Assembly: GCF_028736155.1 (NCBI RefSeq)
Contig: NZ_CP117879.1
Coordinates: forward strand, 5,084,001 to 5,148,000
DNA: 64,000 nucleotides
Direction of reading: 5' to 3'
Source of the DNA: Flavobacterium sp. KACC 22763
GTDB lineage: Bacteria; Bacteroidota; Bacteroidia; Flavobacteriales; Flavobacteriaceae
A program made the position numbers and the translations under genes. This document shows, piece by piece, positions 26,162 to 34,921 of the stretch. Below the pieces are notes generated by a model. That model ran no database searches. It saw only the letters and a program-made list of their open reading frames with translations, and was not told the origin of the DNA. Each line of letters begins with the position of its first letter. Position 1 is the stretch's first letter.

Positions 26162-26192
26162 GATTTTTTAAGTTGTAATTTAAGTAGTTGAT

Positions 26193-27179
26193 ATGATTGC
26201 AAATCAGAATCTATTGTTTTCAGAGATTAAAGAAATTATTCTGCAGTCTCGCCAGCGTGTTTTTAGAATAGCAAATTCTGTTTTGTTAGAAACATATTGG
26301 GAAATTGGAAGAGTAATTATTGAAGATGAACAAAAAGGAAAAGATCGTGCCGACTATGGAAAATCGACTTTAAAGAATCTTGCAAATCAGCTAACATTTG
26401 AATTTGGTAAAGGGTTTGATGATAGTAATTTAAGAAATATGCGTTCTTTTTATAAAATGTTTCCAATTCGTGACGCATTGCGTCACGAATTGAGTTGGAC
26501 ACATTATCGATTGCTGTCAAGGTTAAATTCAGAAGAAAAGGTAAGTTATTATTTAAACGAAAGCATTGAAAATAATTGGAACAGCAGAACACTTCAAAGA
26601 CAAATAAATTCATTGGCTTTTGAGCGTGTTTTAGAGCATAAAAGTGTTGAAACAAAAGCAGACACAATACAAAACTTAATAAAAGATCCTTATATTTTTG
26701 AGTTTTTAGGATTGTCATCTGATACGAAGAATTCTGAGCGAACCATAGAAACATCTATAATAGATCATTTACAGCAATTTTTATTAGAGTTTGGCAAAGG
26801 GTTTGCTTTTGTGGCAAGGCAGCAGCATATTGTTACAGATACTTCAGATTTCTATATTGATCTAGTATTCTACAATTATATTTTGAAATGTTTTGTTATT
26901 ATTGATTTAAAAACGGGCACTTTATCTCATCAAGATATTGGTCAAATTGATATGTATGTGCGAATGTATGATGATTTGAAAAAAGGAGAATCCGACCAGC
27001 CAACAATAGGAATTTTGCTTTGCTCGGAGAAAGACGAAACAATTGTAAAATATTCTGTACTAGCTGATAAGAAAAGTGTTTTTGCAAGTCAGTATTTACT
27101 TTATATGCCAAAAGAAGAAGATTTGAAGGCGCTTATTGAAAGTGATATTCAAAAGTTTAATCTAGAAAATGAGATCTGA
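26193..27179 (+). CDS. DUF1016/YhcG-family PDDEXK nuclease-like protein
   Basis: 328 residues. The N-terminal DUF1016 region (about 5-160) has ETYWEIGRVIIE, the DYGKSTLKNLANQLT block and HELSWTHYRLL. The C-terminal PDDEXK-type domain (about 170-320) has the core DFYIDLVFYN and FVIIDLKTG (Asp and Glu-equivalent, then D-x-K). No partner restriction, toxin or CRISPR gene is adjacent, so it is a solitary member; some relatives occur in defence loci. It follows pdxJ by 31 bases. Codons 91-101 lie in a 29-bp perfect palindrome (26464-26492). Function in the cell is unknown. Confidence 0.85.
   Translation: MIANQNLLFSEIKEIILQSRQRVFRIANSVLLETYWEIGRVIIEDEQKGKDRADYGKSTLKNLANQLTFEFGKGFDDSNLRNMRSFYKMFPIRDALRHELSWTHYRLLSRLNSEEKVSYYLNESIENNWNSRTLQRQINSLAFERVLEHKSVETKADTIQNLIKDPYIFEFLGLSSDTKNSERTIETSIIDHLQQFLLEFGKGFAFVARQQHIVTDTSDFYIDLVFYNYILKCFVIIDLKTGTLSHQDIGQIDMYVRMYDDLKKGESDQPTIGILLCSEKDETIVKYSVLADKKSVFASQYLLYMPKEEDLKALIESDIQKFNLENEI
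26464..26492. repeat. 29-bp perfect palindrome inside the DUF1016 gene
   Basis: CAATTCGTGACGCA, one T, then TGCGTCACGAATTG: two 14-base arms that are exact reverse complements. It encodes the IRDALRHEL stretch of the protein. No second copy was noticed in the window. Confidence 0.9.
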
Positions 27180-27260
27180 TTATTAATAAAATAAAAACTC
27201 TTATTAGCTCAGGAAAACATTTATAATTGTTTATTTTCGCACTTTTCTTATTAAAATATA

Positions 27261-29534
27261 GTGTCGAAAATAATTACTTTCCTTTGTTTCCTTTGTTTTT
27301 CTGGAGTATTTGCACAATCAAAAGCAATTATTTCGGGAAATGTAAAATCTTCTGAAAACGAAAATTTAGTTGGAGTGAATATCCTTTTCACTTCAAAGGA
27401 TTCTCAAAATGTTTCTTCAACTGATGGTTCCGGAAATTTTGTTGGAAATATTCCGTTGGGTCAGATAAAAATAAAAGTCAATCAATCGGGTTATCTTTCA
27501 AAAAATCTTGAATTTGATTTGAAAAAAGATACTTTACTATCAATTATTTTAGAAAAAGATATTGCGTTTTTAAAAGAAGTCGTAATTACGAATGATAAAA
27601 AAAATCCTGTCAAAAATCTTTCGGGAGGAAAACTTTCCTTTAATGTAAAAGAGTTATCTGCGGTGCCAAGTATTTTAGGCACAACAGATATTTTGAAGAT
27701 TTTACAGTTAACTCCAGGTGTTCAGAATTCAGGTGATGCAAATGGCTATTTCTATGTAAGAGGTGGAGATCCTGGGCATAATGCAATATTATACAATAAT
27801 ACTCCCATTTATGGAATGTCCCACTTATTAGGGATTTTTCCTTTTTACAATGCAGATCATATTAAAGATGTCGAATTTGATAAGTCAAGTTCGAATGCAA
27901 AATATGGGGGAAGATTAAGCTCAACAACATTATTGAATTCCAATAAAAAACTGCCGTCTGAATTTGGCATTCAGGGAAACGTTGGGATTTTGGCTTCACA
28001 ATTGACTGTTTCAGTTCCGCTTAGCAGTAAAACAGGATTTTACATTTCTGGAAGAAAAACTTATATCGATGAAATTGTGGGGCCGATTATGAAATCTGGT
28101 TCAAAAAATAATGATGTTCAGGATATGAAATACGGTTTTTCGGATGGGAATTTTACATTTTTATCTCAAATTTCTAAAAATAATTTATTTGTTGTCGATG
28201 CTTTTGTCAGTGGAGATGAATTGAAAGTTAAAGATGAAAACCTCGCGCTTCGAACTAGTTTAAAATGGAGTAATTTTACCGTATCTCCGTCTCTTATTAC
28301 AACGCTTTCTCCTAAAGTAAGTATGTCAAATGCAATTTATTTTAGCCAATATTCTAATGATTTAAGCATGGAGCAAGCGACAATTCAGTTTAACGTTTCG
28401 TCTTTTGTAAAAGATTTTGGATTTACAAATTCTGTTCGATATTCCTTTAAAAACATTCCTTTTGAATCAGGATTTCAGTATGCTTACCACAATTTACAGC
28501 CACAAAAAGTAAATGTGGAGAATTTTACAACCATAAATAATAATTCGCAAGATATTATAAATGCTAATGAAGCCGCAGTTTTTACTACAGCAAAACCTAG
28601 GATATTAGAAAATCTTACAGCAGATTTAGGGTTGCGAATTAATTATTATACATCAGGAACAGATTCTTATCTGCATTTTCAGCCGCGTGTAGTTTTGAAT
28701 TATGTTTCAAACGAAAAATATTCATTTTATGCATCTTATAATAAGCAGTATCAATATTTAAGTTTAATAACAACATCAAGTGTTGGGATTCCAACAGACT
28801 TTTGGATTGCAAGTTCAGATGGTATCAAACCTCAAACATCTAATGAATTTGCTATTGGTTCTAATCAAAATATTACTAGAAATTGGAGTTCTTCTTTAGG
28901 AGGGTTTTATCGTTCGATGAAAAACTTATTGGAGTATCCTTACGGAATTACCCAGTTTAATGAAATCACAACATTCAAAAATGATATGTATGTAGGTAAA
29001 GGAAAAGCGTACGGACTTGAAATGATGCTTAAAAAAAGCAATGGAAAGTTTAGCGGTTGGCTAAGTTATACCTTAAGCTGGTCTGATAGAAATTTTGATG
29101 AACTTAATAATGGCAACACCTATTTTGCCAAATATGACAGACGCCATAATCTTTCTCTTGTCGGAATGTATGATCTGAATTCTAAATGGAATTTTGGCGT
29201 TACTCAATTATTTAGTTCAGGGAATAGGTTTACAATGCCAACTTCATGGTATTTCATTAATAATAATCCAGTGAAAGAATATTCAGGCTATAATAATGCG
29301 CAAATGCCAAATTATATCAGAACCGATATTGCGGCTAATTATTATTTTATACGAACTGCAAAAAAAGAAAGCGCTTTGAATTTTTCAATTTACAACACTT
29401 TTAATATTGCTAATCCGATTTATGTGGTTTTGGATGTTGAAGTAAACGAAAATAAAGATAAAGTAGTAGTAACCCAGAAAGAAAAAGTGCTGTATAGAAT
29501 ATTGCCTTCTATTAGCTGGAGATTTAAATTTTAA
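27261..29534 (+). CDS. TonB-dependent outer membrane receptor with carboxypeptidase-like N-terminal domain
   Basis: 757 residues from a GTG start (MSKIITFLCFLCFSGVFAQS), which directly gives a good signal peptide. A carboxypeptidase-regulatory-like beta domain (about 20-95, AIISGNVKSSENENLVGVNI), a plug domain (about 120-220, with FYVRGGDPGHNAILYNNTPI) and a 22-strand barrel (about 225-757) follow. These receptors import a ligand with energy from TonB-ExbBD. It ends four bases before a DUF4249 lipoprotein, the usual pair in Flavobacteria. The ligand is unknown; there is no SusD, so a polysaccharide role is less likely. Confidence 0.93.
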   Translation: MSKIITFLCFLCFSGVFAQSKAIISGNVKSSENENLVGVNILFTSKDSQNVSSTDGSGNFVGNIPLGQIKIKVNQSGYLSKNLEFDLKKDTLLSIILEKDIAFLKEVVITNDKKNPVKNLSGGKLSFNVKELSAVPSILGTTDILKILQLTPGVQNSGDANGYFYVRGGDPGHNAILYNNTPIYGMSHLLGIFPFYNADHIKDVEFDKSSSNAKYGGRLSSTTLLNSNKKLPSEFGIQGNVGILASQLTVSVPLSSKTGFYISGRKTYIDEIVGPIMKSGSKNNDVQDMKYGFSDGNFTFLSQISKNNLFVVDAFVSGDELKVKDENLALRTSLKWSNFTVSPSLITTLSPKVSMSNAIYFSQYSNDLSMEQATIQFNVSSFVKDFGFTNSVRYSFKNIPFESGFQYAYHNLQPQKVNVENFTTINNNSQDIINANEAAVFTTAKPRILENLTADLGLRINYYTSGTDSYLHFQPRVVLNYVSNEKYSFYASYNKQYQYLSLITTSSVGIPTDFWIASSDGIKPQTSNEFAIGSNQNITRNWSSSLGGFYRSMKNLLEYPYGITQFNEITTFKNDMYVGKGKAYGLEMMLKKSNGKFSGWLSYTLSWSDRNFDELNNGNTYFAKYDRRHNLSLVGMYDLNSKWNFGVTQLFSSGNRFTMPTSWYFINNNPVKEYSGYNNAQMPNYIRTDIAANYYFIRTAKKESALNFSIYNTFNIANPIYVVLDVEVNENKDKVVVTQKEKVLYRILPSISWRFKF

Positions 29535-29538
29535 GAAT

Positions 29539-30405
29539 ATGAAAAAGTATCTGCTTCTTTTTTTAGGTTTAATTTTAATAAGCTGTTCTAATGATGGTTT
29601 TAAAACTGAAAAAAGTCTAGAATCGAAAATAGTGGTTGAAGGGTGGATTGAAGAAGGTGATTTTGCGAATGTTTTATTATCCAGCAGTATTCCTGTGACA
29701 GATGTCATTGATTCGACAAACGTTTTAAATCATGTGATCCGATCTGCAAAAATTACAATTTCTGATGGAGTGACCTCTGAAGTTTTGAGGGTTAAGAATG
29801 ATAAAAATCGAGTGCCGCCGTTTGTTTATTTTGGTTCATCATTAAAAGGTGAAGCGGGAAAAGAATATTCATTAAAAATTGAATATTTAAATAAAACAAT
29901 AGAGGCTGTAACAACTATTCCTAAAAGTGTTGCTCTAAAAAGTGCAGAATACATAAAAAGAAATCCTACAGATACAACCGGATATGTATTTGTAAAATTT
30001 GATGATCCAATTGGTGAGAAAAATTATTATCAGATTGCAACTAAAATTGAAGGTGAGGAACCCATTTTTGTTCCTTCGTTTTACGGAAATTTAGATGATA
30101 AAAATTTTGAAACTTCAGCTGTTTCTGTACAGATAAATAGAGGTGTAATATTGTTTCCTAAAACTAAATTTACGCCCTATTTTGCAGACGGGGATTTAAT
30201 TCATGTAAAATTAAGAACTCAAACAAAAGAATCCTTAGATTTTTGGAATAGCTGGCAAAATGAAATTGTGAATAGCCAAAATCCAATTTATCCAGCCAAT
30301 ATAAGTTTAAAATCGAATATTAAAGGAGGAATAGGAATTTGGTCAGGATATGGACAAAGTACTTTAATTGTTAAGACACCACCTAAAAAAGAAAAGCCGA
30401 TTTGA
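29539..30405 (+). CDS. DUF4249-family lipoprotein, partner of the TonB receptor
   Basis: 288 residues. The signal peptide ends at GLILISCSNDG (Cys16). The mature part starts with KIVVEGWIEEGDFANVLLSS, the usual DUF4249 opening, and is beta-rich throughout (Ig-like folds). The gene follows the TonB receptor by 4 bases, and this pairing is widespread in Bacteroidota, by analogy with SusC/SusD. It probably caps the receptor on the cell surface. The last codons form part of the terminator hairpin. Confidence 0.88.
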   Translation: MKKYLLLFLGLILISCSNDGFKTEKSLESKIVVEGWIEEGDFANVLLSSSIPVTDVIDSTNVLNHVIRSAKITISDGVTSEVLRVKNDKNRVPPFVYFGSSLKGEAGKEYSLKIEYLNKTIEAVTTIPKSVALKSAEYIKRNPTDTTGYVFVKFDDPIGEKNYYQIATKIEGEEPIFVPSFYGNLDDKNFETSAVSVQINRGVILFPKTKFTPYFADGDLIHVKLRTQTKESLDFWNSWQNEIVNSQNPIYPANISLKSNIKGGIGIWSGYGQSTLIVKTPPKKEKPI

Positions 30406-30425
30406 GTTTTCAAATCGGCCTTTTC
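30396..30425. terminator. Bidirectional terminator between DUF4249 gene and opposing lipoprotein gene
   Basis: GCCGATTTGA and TCAAATCGGC form a 10-bp stem with loop GTTT (30396-30419). CTTTTC follows on the plus strand and CTTTTCTTTTTT on the minus strand. The stem contains the stop codon of the DUF4249 gene. Confidence 0.85.
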
Positions 30426-30440
30426 AATTGTATTTTAAAA

Positions 30441-31778
30441 TTATTGCTTGTTAAAAGCAGCAACAAAATCATCAAATTTAGTTTGTAATTTTTCAAATCC
30501 AGTAGAGAAATAAGCACTCATTTCAACTTCAGTGTTATCACTAAATTTTAGGTAAGTTACTTCGTCATAAGACTCTCTTGTAAATGATTCTCCTTTATCA
30601 TTCCAATACCAGTATTTGTTGTTAGCATCCCACATAGGTAAGTTGAATGTGTCCCAGATAGAAGCCTCTCTTTTTTCTGAATGCTCAACAATTTCGGCGA
30701 TTTTAGTACCGTCCTTTTTAGAAACTAAAATAAGCTTATAGTTTTTGTTGAAATTAGCTACATCTCCTTCAGAAGACTTTTTGTAGTAAGCATTTACAGC
30801 GGTGTAATATGCTTTAAAATCAGATTTAGGATCATAACTGTCAGGGTATACTGGGAAAACTAAGCTTTTTTCTAAAGCAGCATCCTCTGCACCAGAAGTA
30901 GCTAAATCCATATCAGCAACAATTACAAAATTGTCCATCAAAGTAGATAAACCATTAGCTTTTCCTCTATACTGAACTAATTCATCATTATCAATTAGTT
31001 TGTCAATTTCAGAATTGCTTCCAGCATTAAATGAAATTAGGCTTTTTCCGTTATAAGTAAGTGTAGCTTTAGAAGTGTTAGCTGTACCTTTTGAACCGCT
31101 CATTTCCCAAACATAACCGTCATTTAAAGACATTTTGTAAGCAAACTCGTCTGGAGACTGGTTTTTAGATGAATATTTAGCAGTTTGAGTAAATTTAGCA
31201 GCTTCTTTATTGTCTATCGTTAAAGTTGCGTCAGACGAACTAGGAAGAAAAAGGTTGTCAGATACTTCTTCAGTACCATTGTAACCGTCATAGTATTTAA
31301 TTTTTACATCAGATGAAACTCCTTTAGAAGAAAAAACAGCATTGTTTGTAGTTAGAGATTCTTTAGCAGGGAAAACAAATTTCAGTTCAGTTGTTGAAGC
31401 GGTTTTATCCCAGATTTTTTTAGTGTTATTCCAAGTGTAAATACCGTAAGCACCAGCGATGTTTAAAATATCTTCAACTTCATTATCATTTTTTCCGTTA
31501 AAAATATCAACAGTGTTAATGTCTAATAAACGGTTTAAGTTTTCTATTGCTTCAATAGCGCTAGAGCTTTTAGATTTATCTAACTGAACCAACATTTCAT
31601 TAGCTTCAACTTCTAATTTTGATTTTTGTTCAGTTGGAGTAAGTTTTGAGTAAGGCTGCTTTACTAAATTAGCAATTTGCTCTTCTAGAGTTGGATCGGT
31701 CGTTGGGCTGTCATCACTAGAGCAAGAAACCATAAGTTGAGAAGCAACCAATGATAACAAAATGAATTTTTTAATCAT
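30441..31778 (-). CDS. Hypothetical lipoprotein of 445 residues
   Basis: The signal peptide ends at SQLMVSCSSDDSPTT (Cys19), and the acidic residues after the Cys fit a surface-export signal. A helical region (about 30-90, EEQIANLVKQPYSKLTPTEQ) precedes a mixed alpha/beta body with many Lys, Asp and Tyr, ending in a helix (FEKLQTKFDDFVAAFNK). I do not recognise the family. It is convergent with the TonB-DUF4249 pair and shares its terminator, so it is a separate unit. A TACTTTCG sequence just upstream of the start is a near-match to the Bacteroidota -7 box. Confidence 0.75.
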   Translation of the reverse strand: MIKKFILLSLVASQLMVSCSSDDSPTTDPTLEEQIANLVKQPYSKLTPTEQKSKLEVEANEMLVQLDKSKSSSAIEAIENLNRLLDINTVDIFNGKNDNEVEDILNIAGAYGIYTWNNTKKIWDKTASTTELKFVFPAKESLTTNNAVFSSKGVSSDVKIKYYDGYNGTEEVSDNLFLPSSSDATLTIDNKEAAKFTQTAKYSSKNQSPDEFAYKMSLNDGYVWEMSGSKGTANTSKATLTYNGKSLISFNAGSNSEIDKLIDNDELVQYRGKANGLSTLMDNFVIVADMDLATSGAEDAALEKSLVFPVYPDSYDPKSDFKAYYTAVNAYYKKSSEGDVANFNKNYKLILVSKKDGTKIAEIVEHSEKREASIWDTFNLPMWDANNKYWYWNDKGESFTRESYDEVTYLKFSDNTEVEMSAYFSTGFEKLQTKFDDFVAAFNKQ

Positions 31779-31930
31779 GATTTGGTGTTTAAATTAAGTT
31801 ATTAAATCAAGACTTTAATACTTGATTTTGGTGCGAAAGTAGGGCTTTTAAAACGTATTACCTTACGGAAAACCGTAAAAGTAAAAATATTTTTGTGTTA
31901 AATATCTTACAATGTATTCTAGCTGTGTTT

Positions 31931-31965
31931 TTGAATATTTTTTGCTAATATCTTTTTTACCTTTG
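31931..31965 (+). promoter_or_regulatory. Promoter-like TTG-N24-TACCTTTG
   Basis: TACCTTTG (31958-31965) matches TAnnTTTG; the TTG at 31931-31933 is 24 bases upstream, one more than usual. It lies 28 bases before the hydrolase start at 31994. Confidence 0.4.
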
Positions 31966-31993
31966 TAAAAAAGATATTAATACCTATATATAA

Positions 31994-32758
31994 ATGTTAT
32001 ACTCAAAAATAGAAGGCGAAGGAAAACCATTTATCATCATGCACGGATTTCTTGGAATGTCAGATAACTGGAAAACACTTGCTGGGCAATATGTAGAAGC
32101 CGGATTTCAAGTTCATATTTTAGATTTAAGAAACCATGGTCGCAGTTTTCATTCAGATGAGTGGAGTTACGAAGCGATGGTTCAAGATGTGTATGAATAC
32201 TGTCAAGCAAACAACCTTACACGAATTGATATTCTTGGGCATTCAATGGGAGGAAAAGTGGCAATGCTTTTTGCGACAACTCATCCTGAAATTGTAGATA
32301 AATTGATTGTAGCAGATATTGGTCCGAGATTTTACAAACAGCACCATCAGGATATTTTGGCAGGATTAAATGCTGTCGATTTTTCGATAAAACCAAGCCG
32401 AAACGATGTTGAAGAAATAGTCTCCCAATACGTTCCTGATTTTGGAACAAGACAATTTCTGCTGAAAAATTTGTATTGGGCAGCACCAGGACAATTGGCT
32501 TTTAGATTTAATCTTGAAGCATTTAACAATAATCTCGATGCTATTGGAAAACCTTTGGCAGATAATTTGGTTTTTAATAATCCGACATTATTTATTCGTG
32601 GAGGAAATTCGGGCTATATTCAAGACGAAGATGTTGATGGAATTCGTAAGCATTTTCCAAATTTAAAACTGGAAACTATTCCAAATGCTGGACATTGGCT
32701 TCATGCAGAAAATCCAAAGATGTTTTTCGAATTGACTGCTACGTTTTTAAAAGAGTAG
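31994..32758 (+). CDS. Alpha/beta-hydrolase esterase (YbfF-like)
   Basis: 254 residues, no signal peptide. The oxyanion block MHGFLGMSDNW, the HGRS block and nucleophile Ser84 in LGHSMGGKVA are clear, with the catalytic His in NAGHWLHAENP near the end. The length and motifs suit the small YbfF group of acyl esterases. The physiological substrate is unknown. It stands alone with its own promoter-like sequence; the small membrane protein gene follows after 54 bases. Confidence 0.9.
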   Translation: MLYSKIEGEGKPFIIMHGFLGMSDNWKTLAGQYVEAGFQVHILDLRNHGRSFHSDEWSYEAMVQDVYEYCQANNLTRIDILGHSMGGKVAMLFATTHPEIVDKLIVADIGPRFYKQHHQDILAGLNAVDFSIKPSRNDVEEIVSQYVPDFGTRQFLLKNLYWAAPGQLAFRFNLEAFNNNLDAIGKPLADNLVFNNPTLFIRGGNSGYIQDEDVDGIRKHFPNLKLETIPNAGHWLHAENPKMFFELTATFLKE

Positions 32759-32812
32759 TCGTTTTTGATGAAAATTTTATTACTTTTAAATAAATTTTAA
32801 ACCTCAAGAACT

Positions 32813-33157
32813 ATGAAATTATTACTTAGACTCCTTGTTACTGCTGCTTTAGTCTTATTATTGTCTAATATTCTGACGGGAGTGCATGTTGCTAGTTTTG
32901 GTACAGCTGTAATTGTAGCAGTAGTTTTAGGATTGCTGAACGTTTTTATAAAACCAATTTTAGTGATTTTGACCTTGCCTGTTACTTTTGTCACTCTAGG
33001 TTTGTTTTTACTGGTGATCAACGCGGTAATTATTTTACTGTGCACTAATATTGTAGGCGGTTTTGCAGTAAATTCATTTTGGACAGCATTAATATTCAGC
33101 ATTATTTTGTCTATACTTCAATCTCTTACTTATAAAATACTAGGAGACGATAAATAA
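32813..33157 (+). CDS. Phage-holin-superfamily IV (YvlD-like) membrane protein
   Basis: 114 residues with four hydrophobic segments (about 5-22, 27-45, 50-75 and 85-108), including the family-typical NVFIKPILVILTLPVTFVTL. Despite the superfamily name, these YvlD-like proteins are chromosomal membrane proteins, and nothing around it is phage-like. The role is unknown; some relatives are controlled by envelope stress. It lies between the esterase and tig. Confidence 0.85.
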   Translation: MKLLLRLLVTAALVLLLSNILTGVHVASFGTAVIVAVVLGLLNVFIKPILVILTLPVTFVTLGLFLLVINAVIILLCTNIVGGFAVNSFWTALIFSIILSILQSLTYKILGDDK

Positions 33158-33205
33158 AAACAAATCGGCAGATTAAAACTGCTTCAAATACAATAGATTA
33201 AAAAC

Positions 33206-33236
33206 TTGGTTGGGTTGCAAAAATTTTATAATTTTG
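33206..33236 (+). promoter_or_regulatory. Promoter of tig, TTG-N20-TAATTTTG
   Basis: TTG at 33206-33208, a 20-base gap and TAATTTTG at 33229-33236 match the Bacteroidota pattern, 35 bases before the tig ATG. The box lies inside an inverted repeat (33212-33242). Confidence 0.55.
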
Positions 33237-33242
33237 CAACCC
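33212..33242. repeat. Inverted repeat GGGTTGCAAAA/TTTTGCAACCC at the tig promoter
   Basis: Two perfect 11-base arms (33212-33222 and 33232-33242) separated by nine bases. The right arm contains the end of the -7 box. It could be the terminator of the upstream gene, an operator, or both. Confidence 0.7.
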
Positions 33243-33270
33243 AATTTTATTACGTAAATTAAAGAAGAAG

Positions 33271-34593
33271 ATGGATATTAAAAGAGTAGCAATAGACGCT
33301 GTAAACGAGACAATCGTTATGAACGTTGTTCATATGGATTATAAAGGTCAAGTAGCAAAAAGAATTAACGAAAAAATGCCTTTAGCGCAAGTAAAAGGAT
33401 TTAGAAAAGGTGCCGTGCCTAAAGATCTTGTTGAAAAACAATACGGAAAAGCTATTAAGCAAGAAGAGATCAAAAAAGTAGTTGATTTGGCTTTAGAGCG
33501 TTATATTCAATCTGAAAGATTAAATCTTTTAGGAACTCCTCTTGCTAAAGTAAACGAAAATTTTAACTGGGATGCTGAAGAATTAACTTTTGAATACGAA
33601 ATTGGTTTAGTGCCAAACTTCGAAATTGATCTTGAAGCTAAAAACAATATCGTAAAATATATCGTTACTGCTGACGATAAATTAATCGACGGACAAGTTG
33701 AGCGTATCCAAAAACAATTTGGAAAAGCAGTTCCACAAGAAGTATCTGATGCTAAATCTGATTTAACTGGAACTTTCTCAAATGAAGCAAACGGAATCAA
33801 CAATACTACTACAATCTCTGTTGATACTTTCAGCAAAAAAGCTCAAAAACAATTCACAGGTAAAAAAGTTGGAGATGTTGTTACAGTAAGCACAAAAGGT
33901 TTATTTGAAGACGATCACCAATTAATGGATTACTTAAAAGTTGGTCACGAAGGTGTTCACGGTTTAGATGTTGAGGTAAACTTTACTATCAGCGCTATCA
34001 ATGGTTCTGAGCCAGCTGAATTAAACCAAGAATTATTTGATAAACTTTTTGGTGAAGGAAAAGTAGCTTCTTTAGAAGATTTAAAAGCTAAAATTAAAGA
34101 AGATGCTGAGGCTCAATTCGCACAGCAAGCTGACCAAAAATTATTATTAGATGTTCAGGATTTCTTAATCGAAAACACAAAATTCGATTTACCAGCTGAA
34201 TTCCTTAAAAAATGGTTGCAAACTGTAGGTGAGAAAAAATTAACTGCAGAAGAAGCTGAGGTTGAATACGCAAGATCTGAAAAAGGATTACGTTTCCAAT
34301 TAATCGAAGGAAAAGCATTAGCTCAAAGCAATATCCAAATTACATTTGAAGATTTGAAAGAGTTTACATCAAACGCAATCAGACAACAAATGGCTCAATT
34401 TGGACAAACAAACCCAACTGACGAAGAAGTTCAAGGAATCGTGGCTAGAGTTTTATCTAACCAAGATGAGGTGAAAAGACTTTCTGAGCAAGTTGTAGCA
34501 GCTAAAATGTTAGATATCTTCAAAGAAAAAGCTAACCCAACTACAAAAGAGGTTACTTACGAAGAATTTATTGCAGCTTCTTACGGAGAATAA
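33271..34593 (+). CDS. tig: Trigger factor
   Basis: 440 residues. The N-terminal ribosome-binding domain contains the GFRKGAVP signature (about 43-50), followed by a middle region (about 145-250) and a helical C-terminal chaperone domain. It is the ribosome-associated chaperone that first meets nascent chains. The middle region lacks an obvious conserved FKBP active-site core, as is common in Bacteroidota, so prolyl isomerase activity may be weak; this is inference. The tig-clpP-clpX order is a standard bacterial cluster. Confidence 0.95.
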   Translation: MDIKRVAIDAVNETIVMNVVHMDYKGQVAKRINEKMPLAQVKGFRKGAVPKDLVEKQYGKAIKQEEIKKVVDLALERYIQSERLNLLGTPLAKVNENFNWDAEELTFEYEIGLVPNFEIDLEAKNNIVKYIVTADDKLIDGQVERIQKQFGKAVPQEVSDAKSDLTGTFSNEANGINNTTTISVDTFSKKAQKQFTGKKVGDVVTVSTKGLFEDDHQLMDYLKVGHEGVHGLDVEVNFTISAINGSEPAELNQELFDKLFGEGKVASLEDLKAKIKEDAEAQFAQQADQKLLLDVQDFLIENTKFDLPAEFLKKWLQTVGEKKLTAEEAEVEYARSEKGLRFQLIEGKALAQSNIQITFEDLKEFTSNAIRQQMAQFGQTNPTDEEVQGIVARVLSNQDEVKRLSEQVVAAKMLDIFKEKANPTTKEVTYEEFIAASYGE

Positions 34594-34697
34594 ATTTAGT
34601 CTGAAAGTTAAAAGTTCTAAAGTCGAAAGTTAAGAGGTATACTTTTTAAAAATTAAGATTTTATTACAGAAACTGAAAGATAAAAATAATTATATTT

Positions 34698-34740
34698 GAA
34701 CGTCAATGGAATTTTTTATTCTGTTGACGTTCTTTTTTTT
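34698..34740 (+). terminator. Rho-independent terminator after tig
   Basis: GAACGTCAA and TTGACGTTC form a 9-bp stem (34698-34706 and 34724-34732), followed by a run of eight T. It lies about 105 bases after the tig stop, directly behind a TATATTTG promoter-like box. Confidence 0.75.
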
Positions 34741-34767
34741 GTTTCAGGTTTCAAGTTGGTAAACGTT

Positions 34768-34818
34768 TCTTAGAAAAAAAACTTAGAACCTTAGTAGCTT
34801 AGAATCTTAGCATCTTAA
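34768..34818. repeat. CTTAG-word iterated repeat
   Basis: CTTAGAACCTTAGTAGCTTAG then AATCTTAGCATCTTA: a 7-10-base word CTTAGnAnC repeated with changes. The same words occur at 35697-35780 and 47839-47931. Confidence 0.55.
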
Positions 34819-34921
34819 AAAAGAAGACAAATTGGCATCTCTTGTAAAAAGGTATGAACTTTGTTTAATTCGTTTTAGTCAATTTCTGACTATAGACTTT
34901 CAAACTTTATAAACTAAAAAT

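Larger units (their letters stand above)
34594..34921. other. Gap between tig and clpP (328 bases)
   Basis: No gene seen. It holds loose repeats of GAAAGTTAAAAGT-type words just after tig, a TATATTTG box (34691-34698) immediately followed by a terminator hairpin, a fragment of the TTTCAGGTTTCAAGTT family (34741-34758) and a CTTAG-word block (34768-34818). The clpP promoter is not clear. Confidence 0.6.

Noticed and set aside
26317..26754. 145-codon frame antisense to the DUF1016 gene
   Set aside because: It lies entirely within a well-supported gene on the other strand and its product is low-quality, with many Phe, Leu and Cys.
32813..33157. Phage holin annotation as a sign of prophage
   Set aside because: The superfamily name is historical; YvlD-like proteins are chromosomal and no phage genes adjoin.
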